Notes: generated by a model not told the origin, from the letters alone. A stretch of DNA of 64,000 nucleotides from Rhodococcus pseudokoreensis (GCF_017068395.1 NZ_CP070619.1:3720001-3784000), one strand, 5' to 3'. Positions 27,507 to 36,494 are shown, counted from the first letter of the stretch. Program-made: numbers and translations.

Positions 27507-29236
27507 AGTGCTTCCTGGACCGATCGTTGGGATTCGACGATTTCGACGTAACACGGACACGTCGCGAGCAGTTCGTCGTGGGTTCCGATGCCGACGACCG
27601 CGCCGTCCTCGAGGACCACGATCTGCTCGGCCTCCACGATCGTCGAGACGCGCTGGGCGACGACGATGACGCACGCGTCCGAGGTCTCGGGTTTGAGTGC
27701 CGCACGCAGCCGGGCGTCGGTGGTGAGGTCGAGGGCGGAGAACGAGTCGTCGAACAGGTAGATCGACGGACGACGCACCAGCGCCCGCGCGATGGCGAGC
27801 CGCTGCCGCTGACCGCCGGAGACGGTGGTGCCGCCCTGCGCGACCGGGGTGTCGAGGCCCTCGGGCATGGCGCGCACGAAATCGGCGGCCTGTGCGATCT
27901 CCAGCGCCCGCCACAGTTCCTCGTCGGTGGCGTCGGGTTTGCCGTACCGGAGGTTGGTGGCGACGGTGCCCGAGAACAGGTACGGCCGCTGCGGGACGAG
28001 TCCGATGCCGGCACGCAGGACGTCCAGGTCGATGCGGCGCACGTCCGTGTCGGAGACGGTGACCGCACCCGACGTGGCGTCGATGAGCCGCGGGATCAGC
28101 GACAGCAGCGTTGTCTTACCGGAGCCGGTGCCGCCGATGATCGCGGTGGTCTTGCCGGGTTCGGCGCGGAAACTGATGTCGCGCAAGACGGGTTCGTCGG
28201 CGCCGGGGAACTTGAACTGGGCGTCGCGCAGTTCCACCACCCCGGGGTGCTGCAGCACGGTGACCGGATCGACGGGCGGCACGACGGTGGAATCCGTGGC
28301 GAGCACCTCGCCGATGCGTTCGGCGCAGACAGTCGCGCGGGGGGCCATCATCGCGATGAACGACGCCATCATCACCGACATCAGGATCTGCATGATGTAG
28401 CTGAGCATCGCGGTCAGCGAGCCGACCTGCATGGTGCCGCTGTTGATCTCGTGACCGCCGAACCAGATGACGGCGACGCTGGTGACGTTCGCGATCACCA
28501 TCACGAGCGGGAACATCACCGCCGTCAGCCTGCCGACGCGCAGGGCGGTCTGGGTGAGTTGCTCATTGGCGTCGCCGAACCGTTTCATCTCGGAGCGCTC
28601 GCGGACGAACGCCCGCACCACGCGGATGCCGGTGATCTGCTCACGCAGCACCCGGTTCACCCCGTCGATGCGGGTCTGCATCTCCCGGAACGCGGGCACC
28701 ATCCGCGAGATCACGAAACCCATGGACAGCGCGAGCACCGGCACCGTGACCGCCAGGATCCAGGCCAGGCCGGCGTCCTCCCGGATCGACATCACGACGC
28801 CGCCGACGCACATGATCGGCGCCATCACGAGGATCGTGCAGCTCATCACGACGAGCATCTGCACCTGCTGCACGTCGTTCGTGTTGCGGGTGATCAGCGA
28901 CGGCGCGCCGAAACGGCCGAACTCCCGGGACGAGAAACTCCCGACCTGATGCATGACGGCGCGGCGCACGTCGCGTCCGAAACCCATTGCGGCGCGGGCA
29001 CCGAAGAACACCGAACCGATCGAGCAGATGATCTGCACGACGGTGACGAGCAGCATCATGACGCCCGTGGACAGGATGTACGCCGTGTCGCCCTTGGTGA
29101 CGCCGTTGTCGATGAGGTCGGCGTTCAGGCTGGGAAGGTAGAGCGCGGCCGCGGTCGCGACCAGCTGGAACAGGACGACCGCCGTGAGCTCCCGCTTGTA
29201 CGGGCGGAGGTACGTGGTGAGCAGGGCATTCAACAT
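27503..29236 (-). CDS. ABC exporter half-transporter with a degenerate Walker B / H-loop
   Basis: A 577-residue partner of the preceding ABC protein, with a six-helix membrane domain followed by an ATPase domain. Walker A is GGTGSGKTT and the signature VSGGQRQRL is canonical. Walker B reads LFDDSFSALD (Asp for the catalytic Glu), and the switch His is Gln (VAQRVSTI). These changes complement those in the partner, giving one competent and one degenerate ATP site. The start is placed at ATG 29236 (MLNALLTTYLRPYKREL), the usual family start; the frame extends upstream to 29365, but two terminator-like hairpins lie there. Confidence 0.92.
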   Translation of the reverse strand: MLNALLTTYLRPYKRELTAVVLFQLVATAAALYLPSLNADLIDNGVTKGDTAYILSTGVMMLLVTVVQIICSIGSVFFGARAAMGFGRDVRRAVMHQVGSFSSREFGRFGAPSLITRNTNDVQQVQMLVVMSCTILVMAPIMCVGGVVMSIREDAGLAWILAVTVPVLALSMGFVISRMVPAFREMQTRIDGVNRVLREQITGIRVVRAFVRERSEMKRFGDANEQLTQTALRVGRLTAVMFPLVMVIANVTSVAVIWFGGHEINSGTMQVGSLTAMLSYIMQILMSVMMASFIAMMAPRATVCAERIGEVLATDSTVVPPVDPVTVLQHPGVVELRDAQFKFPGADEPVLRDISFRAEPGKTTAIIGGTGSGKTTLLSLIPRLIDATSGAVTVSDTDVRRIDLDVLRAGIGLVPQRPYLFSGTVATNLRYGKPDATDEELWRALEIAQAADFVRAMPEGLDTPVAQGGTTVSGGQRQRLAIARALVRRPSIYLFDDSFSALDLTTDARLRAALKPETSDACVIVVAQRVSTIVEAEQIVVLEDGAVVGIGTHDELLATCPCYVEIVESQRSVQEAL

Positions 29237-29293
29237 GGGCAGCAGCGATCCTGGCGGGTCATCATTATGTCCGAAGGTTACCAACAGAAACGA

Positions 29294-29325
29294 CCGCAGG
29301 CCCGCGGATTTTCGGGGGCCTGCGG
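29294..29325. terminator. GC-rich hairpin between MMPL and ABC genes
   Basis: A 10-bp perfect stem (CCGCAGGCCC with GGGCCTGCGG) around a 12-nt loop, next to the GTGAGT hairpin that follows the MMPL stop. A possible attenuator between MMPL and the ABC pair. Confidence 0.6.
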
Positions 29326-29329
29326 CCTT

Positions 29330-29385
29330 GTGAGTGGTTGACGAGTCCAGAGACTCCTCAACCACTCACGGGCGCGGAGCGCCTA
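29330..29385. repeat. 56-bp GTGAGT hairpin element carrying the MMPL stop codon
   Basis: An 18-bp stem with one mismatch (29330-29347 with 29352-29369), followed by GGCGCGGAGCGCCTA, which includes the stop of the MMPL gene (29383-29385). It aligns without gaps to 41275-41330 at 45 of 56 positions. Confidence 0.8.
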
Positions 29386-31731
29386 GCGGACGGGCTGCAA
29401 CGATTCGTCCGCGTCGTGCAGCACCTTCTTCAGCTTCTCGCCTTCGATGTCGACGTTGGGCAGGATCTTGTCCAGCCACTTCGGCAGCCACCACGCCTTG
29501 TCGCCGAGCAGTGCCATCACCGACGGGATGATCACCATGCGCACGATGAAGGCGTCGAAGAACACGGCGGCCGCGAGGGCGAAGCCGATCGACTTGATGA
29601 ACGAGTTCGGCTCGGCGATGAAGGCCGCGAACACCGAGATCATGATGACCGCGGCGGCGCTGACCACCCGGGCACCGTGGTTGAAGCCGACGGTGACGGC
29701 CTGCTTCGCGGTCGCGCCGTGCACGTATTCCTCCCGCATCCGGGTCACCAGGAACACCTGGTAGTCCATCGCGAGTCCGAACACGACACCGATCAGGAAG
29801 ATCGGCATGAAGCTGACGATCGGCTGCGGGTTGGAGATGATGCCGCCCCAGCCTTCCTGGAACACCGCGACGGTGGCACCGAACGTGGCCGCGACGCTGA
29901 GGAGGAAGCCGACGGTGGCGGTCAGCGGCACGAGCAGCGAACGGAACACCAGCAACAGCAGGAGGAAGGCCAGGCCCACGACCACCGCGAGGTACGGGAT
30001 CAGCGCGTCCTGCAGCGTCTCGGACACGTCGCCTTCGAGCGCGGTTTGCCCGGTGACGCCGTAGTTGACGCCGATCGAGTCGTGCAGATCGGCCTCCGCG
30101 CCGCGGATGTTGTTCACCAGGTCCATCGTGGCGGGATCGCTGGGGGCACTGCTCGGCGTGACCAGGATCTGCGCGGTGTCGCCGGCCCTGTTCACACCGA
30201 CGACCTGCGCGTTGGACACGTCGTCCTGCGCCCTGATGGTCTTCACGACCTCACCGAACGCCTCCGACGGCGTGCCGGTGGTGACGTCCTTGGCGTCGAC
30301 GACGACGAGCAGCGGGCCGTTCTTGCCGGGGCCGAAACCCTCGCTGACGAGGTCGTAGGCCTGCCGTGAGCTGGTGGCGGGGTCGCCGGTGCCCTCGCTG
30401 GGCAGGGCCAGGCTCAGGCCGGTCGCGGGGATGGCGAGCGCACCGAGCACCACGACGCCGGCGACGAGCGGGATCGCGGGCCTGCGGACCACGGCGCTGA
30501 TGAAGCGCAGGGCGAGGCTCGGCTTGCCCTCGTCGTCCTCGAGGTCGCGGCTGCTGAGGAACGGGATCTTGCCTGCGAACGCCTTCTTCCCGAACAGCCC
30601 GAGGATCGCGGGCAGCAGGGTCAGCGCGATCGAGACGGCGATGAACACCGTGAACGCGGCCGCGGCACCCATGTCGGAGAGGAACGGGATCCCGACGACG
30701 CGCAGCGCGATCAGCGCGATGATGACGGTGAGACCGGCGAACACCACGGCGGAACCGGCGGTGCCGACGGCACGTCCGGCGGCTTCGGAGCGGTCGTCCG
30801 TGAGCGTGAGTTCGTGGCGGAACCGGGACACGATGAACAGCGAGTAGTCGATGGCGACGGCGAGGCCGATCATGATGGCCAGCGTGGGCGTCATCGAGCT
30901 GAGGTCGGTGAATCCGGTGGCGACGGTGATGCCGAGGCTGCCGATCATGATGCCGATGATCGCGGTGATCAGCGGCAGACCCGCGGCGACCAGCGAACCG
31001 AACGTCAGCGCGAGCACGACCGCGGCCACGCCGATGCCGACGAGTTCGGTGGCGCCTCCCGGCGGCTCGGCTTCGTTGGCGGCGGAACCACTGATCTCGA
31101 CGGTCAGGCCGGCGTTGCGGCCTGGGTCGGCGGCGGAGTCGATCTGGTCACGCAGCGCCTGATCGACGTCGCCCATGCTGCCCTTGAACGGCACCGTGAC
31201 GTAGCCGACGGTCTTGTCCGCGTTGAGCGGGGACAGCGCCTGCGCATTCGCGACGGCGTCCGCTTCGCTGATTCCCTTGTCGGCCGCGGTCGACTTCGCC
31301 ATCTCGACGAGTTGATCGTTCGCGGTGACGGGGTTGACCAGCGCCTGCGCGGCGTCGGCGCCCGAGGCGGTGGCCGGATCGACCTTGGCGGCGTCCTGGA
31401 CCTGTTCGATGCCGCGCACCTTGGCGAGCACCGCGTCCATCGCCTGCTGACTCTGCTCGCTCTCGAGCGTCTGCCCCTCGGGTGCGGCGAACACGTACCG
31501 CGCGCTGACGGCGTTCATGGGATCGCTGCCTGCGGCCTCGGGGAAGCGCTCGGCCATCAGGTCCTGCGCCTGCTGGGCGGGGGTGCCCGGGATGGAGAAC
31601 GAGTCCTTGGTGGGCCCGGACAGCGTTGCCGCCCCGACGCCCATGAGGACCAGGATCACCAACCAGACGCTGAGGACCGCGCCTTTTCGCCGGTAGGCGA
31701 ATCTGCCGATCCGATAGAGGTAGGTGGCCAC
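29383..31731 (-). CDS. MMPL/RND family transporter
   Basis: A proton-driven exporter of the MmpL/HAE-like RND family, 782 residues. It has two halves, each with one helix, a large extracytoplasmic loop, then five helices. Features include the N-terminal YLYRIGRFAYRRKGAVLSVWL, the repeated AIDYSLFIVSRFR (first half) and AMDYQVFLVTRMREE (second half) segments with the Asp-Tyr pair used in proton relay, and a C-terminal ALLGDKAWWLPKWLDKILP. The family exports lipids or drugs in mycolate-bearing bacteria. A TetR gene lies upstream on the same strand and two ABC genes lie downstream, suggesting one efflux locus. Confidence 0.93.
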   Translation of the reverse strand: MATYLYRIGRFAYRRKGAVLSVWLVILVLMGVGAATLSGPTKDSFSIPGTPAQQAQDLMAERFPEAAGSDPMNAVSARYVFAAPEGQTLESEQSQQAMDAVLAKVRGIEQVQDAAKVDPATASGADAAQALVNPVTANDQLVEMAKSTAADKGISEADAVANAQALSPLNADKTVGYVTVPFKGSMGDVDQALRDQIDSAADPGRNAGLTVEISGSAANEAEPPGGATELVGIGVAAVVLALTFGSLVAAGLPLITAIIGIMIGSLGITVATGFTDLSSMTPTLAIMIGLAVAIDYSLFIVSRFRHELTLTDDRSEAAGRAVGTAGSAVVFAGLTVIIALIALRVVGIPFLSDMGAAAAFTVFIAVSIALTLLPAILGLFGKKAFAGKIPFLSSRDLEDDEGKPSLALRFISAVVRRPAIPLVAGVVVLGALAIPATGLSLALPSEGTGDPATSSRQAYDLVSEGFGPGKNGPLLVVVDAKDVTTGTPSEAFGEVVKTIRAQDDVSNAQVVGVNRAGDTAQILVTPSSAPSDPATMDLVNNIRGAEADLHDSIGVNYGVTGQTALEGDVSETLQDALIPYLAVVVGLAFLLLLLVFRSLLVPLTATVGFLLSVAATFGATVAVFQEGWGGIISNPQPIVSFMPIFLIGVVFGLAMDYQVFLVTRMREEYVHGATAKQAVTVGFNHGARVVSAAAVIMISVFAAFIAEPNSFIKSIGFALAAAVFFDAFIVRMVIIPSVMALLGDKAWWLPKWLDKILPNVDIEGEKLKKVLHDADESLQPVR

Positions 31732-31782
31732 GACAGGCTCCTTCTGAGTCGGTGGAACGAAAAGTGGTTCTGAGGCAGCCGG

Positions 31783-32385
31783 CTACGGCTGCGGGATTCC
31801 CTGACGGAGTTGACGCATGGCGTCGCGGACCAGTTCTTCGGGCCCGTCGGCGCCCGACTTGCCGCCCATCCACAGGTCGAACGACGCCTTGCACGCCGAT
31901 CCGACCGCCATATGCAGCAGGTTGGGGTAGAGGTCGGTGTCGATGTTGGTGCCCGTGCGTTCGGCGATCACCTCGCCGATGAGCCGGGTGACGCGCAGGT
32001 GCACTTCGAGTTTCTTCGCGAGCAGCGCGGGGCTGGACTCGACGAGTTCCATCATCACCGCGGTCTCCTCGAGAGGTTTCGCGGGATCGGTGACGATCTG
32101 AACCACCACGTGTTCGAGGGAATCCCAGATCGGCTCGTCCTCGGGACGAGCGCGGAGCAGGTTCACCCAGTCGTGGACGGACTGCTCGAAGTGCGCGAGG
32201 ACCGCCTCTTCCTTGCTGGAGAAGTAGTTGTGGAACGTCCGGGTGGAGACCCCCGCCTCGGACGCGATGGCGTCGGCGGTGACGCATTCGATGCCCAGCG
32301 CGCGGGCCAGGCGCGCGGCGGCGCCGCTGAGGGCTGCGCGGGTGGCGGCCTTCTTGCGGTCCCGCAGTCCGATTTCCGAAATCAC
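31783..32385 (-). CDS. TetR/AcrR family regulator of the MMPL/ABC efflux locus
   Basis: A 200-residue repressor with HTH CVTADAIASEAGVSTRTFHNYFSSKEEAVLAHF. The C-terminal part contains ETAVMMELVESSPALLAKKLEVHLRVTRLIGEVIAERTG. The start is placed at GTG 32385 (ISEIGLRDRKK...): two 16-bp operator-like sites lie at 32405-32438 and would fall within the reading frame if the upstream ATG at 32457 were used. The MMPL gene begins 51 bp downstream on the same strand, so both are probably co-transcribed and self-repressed. Confidence 0.88.
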   Translation of the reverse strand: MISEIGLRDRKKAATRAALSGAAARLARALGIECVTADAIASEAGVSTRTFHNYFSSKEEAVLAHFEQSVHDWVNLLRARPEDEPIWDSLEHVVVQIVTDPAKPLEETAVMMELVESSPALLAKKLEVHLRVTRLIGEVIAERTGTNIDTDLYPNLLHMAVGSACKASFDLWMGGKSGADGPEELVRDAMRQLRQGIPQP

Positions 32386-32404
32386 TACTCCGAGGGTACA
32401 GAAC

Positions 32405-32438
32405 TTGCAGAGCTCTGCAAATTTGCGTGAGAGCGCAA
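32405..32438. promoter_or_regulatory. paired TetR operator sites
   Basis: Site 1 (32405-32420) is the perfect 16-bp palindrome TTGCAGAGCTCTGCAA. Site 2 (32423-32438), TTGCGTGAGAGCGCAA, is a weaker copy with matching outer arms. The centres are 18 bp apart. They lie between the tetR start (32385) and the divergent methyltransferase (32507). Confidence 0.75.
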
Positions 32439-32506
32439 TTTTGATGTTCTTGGCCACAGTCCGCGCAGTACTGTGTCGGGGGTCACCGCGGCGCTACGGT
32501 GGATCC

Positions 32507-33322
32507 ATGTCCGATCCGACGGCACCGCTGTCGTTCCGGGCGGACGAGATCGACCGCGCCGCCCTGGACCAACTCGCGTCCGTTCTCGACGTGCAGGCCG
32601 CGCGCCCGGGAATCCGGCGACTGCGCGAGTGGTCGTTCGCCGCGCTGCACGTGCAGCCGGGTGAGAGCGCCCTGGACATCGGCTCGGGCACCGGATCGGA
32701 GACCCGCGCACTCGCGGCCGCGGTCACCGCGTCGGGCCGGGCGATCGGACTCGATCCCAATCCCGGCATGGCCCTGCTCGCCCGGGAGCGGACCGAGGCG
32801 GACGGCTCGACCGCGCAGTTCGTGATCGGCGACGCGTATTCACTGCCGTTCCCCGACAACCGTCTCGACGTCGTGCGCAGCGAGCGGGTCTTCCAGCACC
32901 TGAGCGAACCGGACCGCGCGGTGGCGGAAGTGGTCCGCGTGCTGCGGCCCGGTGGGCGCGGCGTGATCGTCGACAGCGACTGGGGCACGGCGATCATGCA
33001 CCCCGGCGATCCCCTGGTTCTGCAGAAGATCATGGACGTGATGCTGGCGCACACCGCCAACCCGCACTCCGGGCGGCTGCTCCCGGGTCAGCTCACTGCC
33101 GCCGGACTCGTCGTCGAGGACGTCGGCTCGGAGGCGTTGATCCAGGATCCGGCGGACGTGACCGGTCCCCTCGTCCAGATGATGACCGCGGCCGCCGTCG
33201 CGGAGGGAGCGATCACCGACGCGCAGCGCGAAACCCTGCTGGACCAGCTGACTGCCGCCGCCCGCAGCGGCGACTTCCACATGTCGGTGACGATGTTCGC
33301 CTATCTCGTCCGCAAGCCCTGA
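32507..33322 (+). CDS. class I SAM-dependent methyltransferase
   Basis: A 271-residue methyltransferase. The SAM-binding motif I is LDIGSGTGSETRALA (about residues 58-72), followed by the acidic end of beta-2 (GLDPNPGM). A motif resembling post-I is FVIGDAYSLPFPDNRLDVVRSERVFQHL, as in UbiE/arsenite-type Methyltransf_11 enzymes. The substrate is unknown. It is divergent from the TetR gene with paired operators between them, so it may belong to that regulon. Confidence 0.86.
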   Translation: MSDPTAPLSFRADEIDRAALDQLASVLDVQAARPGIRRLREWSFAALHVQPGESALDIGSGTGSETRALAAAVTASGRAIGLDPNPGMALLARERTEADGSTAQFVIGDAYSLPFPDNRLDVVRSERVFQHLSEPDRAVAEVVRVLRPGGRGVIVDSDWGTAIMHPGDPLVLQKIMDVMLAHTANPHSGRLLPGQLTAAGLVVEDVGSEALIQDPADVTGPLVQMMTAAAVAEGAITDAQRETLLDQLTAAARSGDFHMSVTMFAYLVRKP

Positions 33323-33340
33323 GAAAATTCACCCTTCCGG

Positions 33341-33357
33341 CATTCGGAAACCGAGTG
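33341..33357. promoter_or_regulatory. inverted repeat upstream of vanA
   Basis: CATTCGG-AAA-CCGAGTG is a 17-bp inverted repeat with one mismatched pair, 106 bp before the vanA start. The position suits a regulator such as the IclR protein encoded in the same operon; that link is inferred. Confidence 0.45.
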
Positions 33358-33462
33358 TGGTGGATCACCTCCGGTGCCGCACAGTGGTGGGGACGACGCT
33401 GCCGCCTCTTCGAGTCCGGCGTCACGAATTACTCAGCAGCCCAGCATCTTCCGGAGGCACTC

Positions 33463-34530
33463 ATGTCCACGATCGCCCGCAACCAGTGGTACGTCGCAGC
33501 CTACGGCCGTGAGGTCGGGCGCGAACTGTTCTCGCGCACCATCTGCGAGGAGCCGATTCTGTTCTGGCGCACCGAGGCCGGCGAGGCCGTCGCGATGAGC
33601 GACCGCTGCGTGCACCGCCGCTACCCGCTCTCCGAGGCGCCGAGCCGGCTCGACGGCGACTCCGTGGTCTGCGGCTATCACGGATTCACCTACGGCAGCG
33701 ACGGCGGCTGCGTGTTCGTGCCCGGCCAGGCCCGCGTCCCCCGCACCGCCCGGCTGCGCTCGTACCAGGTGGTCGAGCAGGACTCGTTCGTGTGGGTGTG
33801 GATCGCCGACCCGCAGAACCCCGAGCAGGGTGATCCCACCCGCATCCCGCGCGCACCGTGGATGGATTCCCCCGACTACACCGTCGTGTCCGGCATGGAA
33901 CCGATCGACTGCAACTACGGCCTGCTCGTCGACAACCTGATGGACCTCTCCCACGAGACGTACCTGCACGGCGGCTACATCGGCACCCCCGAGGTGGCGG
34001 AAACCCCGATCACCACCGAGATCGACGAGGATCGCAACGTCATCTACGTGTCCCGGCACATGGACGACGCCGAGTGCCCGCCGTTCTACTCCACGTCCAC
34101 CGGCATCGAGGGACGCATCACCCGCTGGCAGGACATCGAGTACACGCCGCCGTGCCTGTACCTGCTGCACAGCCGCATCGCCCCGGTCGGCGCACCGCTG
34201 CCCGGCGACGACGGCTCCGACCCGCACGCGTTCCACAGCGAGATCGTCTACGCAATCACCCCGTCGACCGAGAACTCCACCCTCGACTTCTGGGCCGTGG
34301 CCCGCGACTTCGCGCTCGGCGACGACGCCGTGACGACGTTCCTGGCCGAGAACAACCGCACCGTCGTCATGCAGGACGTCGTGGCGCTGAACATCCTGCA
34401 GCAGGCACTCGACACCGAGAAGGACGGCTACCAGGAGTTGTCGATCAACATCGACGCCGGCGGACTCGGCGCCCGCCGCCTCCTGAAGAAGCTGGCCGGC
34501 GCGTCGCAGGCCGTCGCCGCGGCGGGCTGA
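33463..34530 (+). CDS. vanA: vanillate O-demethylase, Rieske oxygenase subunit
   Basis: The oxygenase that converts vanillate to protocatechuate and formaldehyde with electrons from VanB. It has 355 residues. The Rieske 2Fe-2S cluster is bound by C49-x-H51 (DRCVHRRYPL) and C70-x2-H73 (CGYHG). The mononuclear iron site is NLMDLSHETYLH (D161, H164, H169). Opening residues MSTIARNQWYVAAYGREV and the PWMDSPDY block match VanA-type oxygenases. The start follows CCGGAGG. Related O-demethylases of other methoxybenzoates share these features, so the substrate assignment is likely but not certain. Confidence 0.9.
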   Translation: MSTIARNQWYVAAYGREVGRELFSRTICEEPILFWRTEAGEAVAMSDRCVHRRYPLSEAPSRLDGDSVVCGYHGFTYGSDGGCVFVPGQARVPRTARLRSYQVVEQDSFVWVWIADPQNPEQGDPTRIPRAPWMDSPDYTVVSGMEPIDCNYGLLVDNLMDLSHETYLHGGYIGTPEVAETPITTEIDEDRNVIYVSRHMDDAECPPFYSTSTGIEGRITRWQDIEYTPPCLYLLHSRIAPVGAPLPGDDGSDPHAFHSEIVYAITPSTENSTLDFWAVARDFALGDDAVTTFLAENNRTVVMQDVVALNILQQALDTEKDGYQELSINIDAGGLGARRLLKKLAGASQAVAAAG

Positions 34531-34533
34531 CCG

Positions 34534-34749
34534 ATGGAACCGACGAGGATGCTCCGCGGCGCCCGCGTGATGCGCATCGTGTGGCTGCCGGGTTCGGACC
34601 TGCTCGAGGGCGAGTGCCACTGCGGCGCCCGCCACGTGGCCGAGGAACCCGCCGCCCTGTGGGAGTGGTTGCTCGCCTGCCCCGACGGCCACCACCCCGT
34701 TGCCCCGCCGGTGCCCGCCGCGCCGGAATCCGCTCCCGTTCCCGTCTGA
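34534..34749 (+). CDS. small Cys/His-rich protein between vanA and vanB
   Basis: A 71-residue protein whose ATG lies 4 bp after the vanA stop and whose stop lies 17 bp before vanB. It has C28-x-C30-G (ECHCGARH, with H34) and a second cluster C49-PDG-HH (ACPDGHH), a pattern that could bind one metal ion. The C-terminus is Pro/Ala-rich. I do not recognise a named family. Placement inside a Rieske oxygenase operon suggests a role in assembly, electron transfer or metal supply, as inference only. Confidence 0.7.
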   Translation: MEPTRMLRGARVMRIVWLPGSDLLEGECHCGARHVAEEPAALWEWLLACPDGHHPVAPPVPAAPESAPVPV

Positions 34750-34766
34750 CCCTGGAAGAGACCGCC

Positions 34767-35726
34767 ATGCCCATCCCACCCGAACCCGTGCTCGAACTGG
34801 AGCTGACCACCCGGACCCTCGGCGCCGACGGCGTCGTCGTGCTGGAGTTCCGCGACCCGTCCGGCGCCGACCTGCCTGCGTGGACGCCGGGTGCGCACGT
34901 CGACCTGGTCCTGACACCCGAGCTCACCCGCCAGTACTCGCTGTGCGGCGACCCGGCCGACACCGGCACCTGGCGCGTTGCCGTGCTGCGGGAGGCGATG
35001 GGCCGGGGCGGTTCGCAGTTCGTGCACGACAAGCTGAGTGAGGGCGACCGCGTCACCATCCGGGGTCCGCGCAACCACTTCGAACTCGAGCCGTCACCGC
35101 GGTACGTGTTCGTCGCCGGCGGCATCGGGATCACCCCGATCCTCACGATGGCGCACGCCGCGGACAACGCCGGCGCCGACTGGACCCTCGTCTACGGCGG
35201 ACGCAGCCGCAGTTCGATGGCGTTCGCCGACGTGCTCGCCGAGCGGTTCGGCGACCGGGTGGTGATCCACCCCCAGGACGAGCGCGGGCTCATAGACCTG
35301 CCGGGGCTGCTCAGCGACGTCCGGGAGGACACCCTCGTCTACTGCTGCGGGCCCGCGCCGCTGCTCGACGCGGTCACCGGTCACTGCGACAGCTGGCCGT
35401 CGGGCGCGCTGCACCTCGAGCGGTTCGCGGCCAAGGACCTGGAGGAGCCGGTCCGGGCCGAGGGGTTCGAGGTGGAGCTGATGCTGAGCGGTAGGACCGT
35501 CACCGTGCCGCCCGGACAGTCGATCCTGCAGGCCGTCACCGCCGCAGGCGTCCAGGTGCTGTCGTCCTGCGAGGAGGGAACGTGCGGAACCTGCGAGACG
35601 CCCGTGCTCGGCGGTACTGTCGATCACCGGGATTCCCTGCTCACAGCGGACGAGCAGGCGGCCAACGACACCATGATGATCTGCGTCTCGCGTGCGAGCT
35701 GTCCACGCCTGACGCTCGAACTGTGA
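34767..35726 (+). CDS. vanB: vanillate O-demethylase, ferredoxin-reductase subunit
   Basis: An FMN and 2Fe-2S NAD(P)H oxidoreductase of the phthalate dioxygenase reductase class that feeds electrons to VanA. It has 319 residues. Domain order is flavin-binding (RQYSLCG near residue 55), NAD-binding (GGIGITPI near 116; YCCGPAPLLDAV near 193), then a C-terminal plant-type ferredoxin with SSCEEGTCGTCETP and the final Cys in CVSRASC. The start ATG 34767 follows GGAAGAG. It precedes the IclR gene by 15 bp. Confidence 0.93.
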   Translation: MPIPPEPVLELELTTRTLGADGVVVLEFRDPSGADLPAWTPGAHVDLVLTPELTRQYSLCGDPADTGTWRVAVLREAMGRGGSQFVHDKLSEGDRVTIRGPRNHFELEPSPRYVFVAGGIGITPILTMAHAADNAGADWTLVYGGRSRSSMAFADVLAERFGDRVVIHPQDERGLIDLPGLLSDVREDTLVYCCGPAPLLDAVTGHCDSWPSGALHLERFAAKDLEEPVRAEGFEVELMLSGRTVTVPPGQSILQAVTAAGVQVLSSCEEGTCGTCETPVLGGTVDHRDSLLTADEQAANDTMMICVSRASCPRLTLEL

Positions 35727-35741
35727 GACGGAGACCGAGCA

Positions 35742-36494
35742 ATGGCGATCACCGGTTCGGTGACCATTCGCTCGTTGCGGCTCCTCGAACTGTTCACCCC
35801 GGCGTCGCCGCGACTGACCCTCAGCGACCTGTCCCGCAAGTCCGGGTACCCGCTGAGCACCGTGCACCGGCTGACCCGCGACCTCATCGAATGGGGCGCC
35901 CTCGAGCGTGACAGCAGCGGTCGCTTCACCGTCGGGCTGAAGCTGTGGGAGATCGCGTCGCTCGCACCCCGCGGCACGATGCTCCGCGAATTGGCGATGC
36001 CGGTGATGGAAGACCTGTCGCAGATCACGCGGGAGAATGTGCAGCTCGGCATCGCGGAGGGCACCGAGGTCGTGTTCGTCGAACGCATCGCCGGGCAGAA
36101 GGCGGTGCCCGTCCAGACCCGCGTCGGCGGCAGGTTCCCGCTGACGGCCTCGGGCATCGGGCTGGCCCTGCTCGCGTACATGCCCACCGACGTGCAGGAG
36201 CAGGTGCTGGCCGGGCCGATCGAGAAGTTCACCGAACGGACCGTCACCGACCCCGTCGTGCTGCGGCGGACGCTCGCCGAGATCCGCCGGTCCGAGGTCG
36301 CGATCAGTGATCGTCAGGTGACCATGGACGCCGTCTCCGTCGCGGCCCCGATCTTCGACCGTCCCGGATCGGCAGTCGCGGCCGTGTCGCTCGTGGTGTC
36401 GGCGGAGGGGGCGTCGCTCAACGCGCTGGCCCCGCTGGTGCGCGCGGCAGGCCGGACGATCAGCCGCGCGCTGCGCCCTCGTCAACCGACGTAG
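35742..36494 (+). CDS. IclR family transcriptional regulator of the van operon
   Basis: A 250-residue regulator. The winged HTH is LTLSDLSRKSGYPLSTVHRLTRDLIEWGALERDSSGRFTVGLKLWEI. The IclR effector domain follows (REDVQLGIAEG-like segment, VFVERIAGQKAVPVQTRVGGRFPLTASGIGLALLAYM). It is the last gene of the vanA-small ORF-vanB cluster and probably controls it in response to vanillate or protocatechuate. It overlaps the convergent Rrf2 gene by 35 bp at the 3' ends. Confidence 0.9.
   Translation: MAITGSVTIRSLRLLELFTPASPRLTLSDLSRKSGYPLSTVHRLTRDLIEWGALERDSSGRFTVGLKLWEIASLAPRGTMLRELAMPVMEDLSQITRENVQLGIAEGTEVVFVERIAGQKAVPVQTRVGGRFPLTASGIGLALLAYMPTDVQEQVLAGPIEKFTERTVTDPVVLRRTLAEIRRSEVAISDRQVTMDAVSVAAPIFDRPGSAVAAVSLVVSAEGASLNALAPLVRAAGRTISRALRPRQPT

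Noticed and set aside
29237..29365. N-terminal extension of the first ABC gene to 29365
   Set aside because: It would translate through two terminator-like hairpins and adds no homologous residues; ATG 29236 matches family starts.
32386..32457. An upstream ATG extension of the TetR gene before the MMPL locus
   Set aside because: It would place two operator palindromes inside coding sequence; the GTG at 32385 fits family N-termini better.
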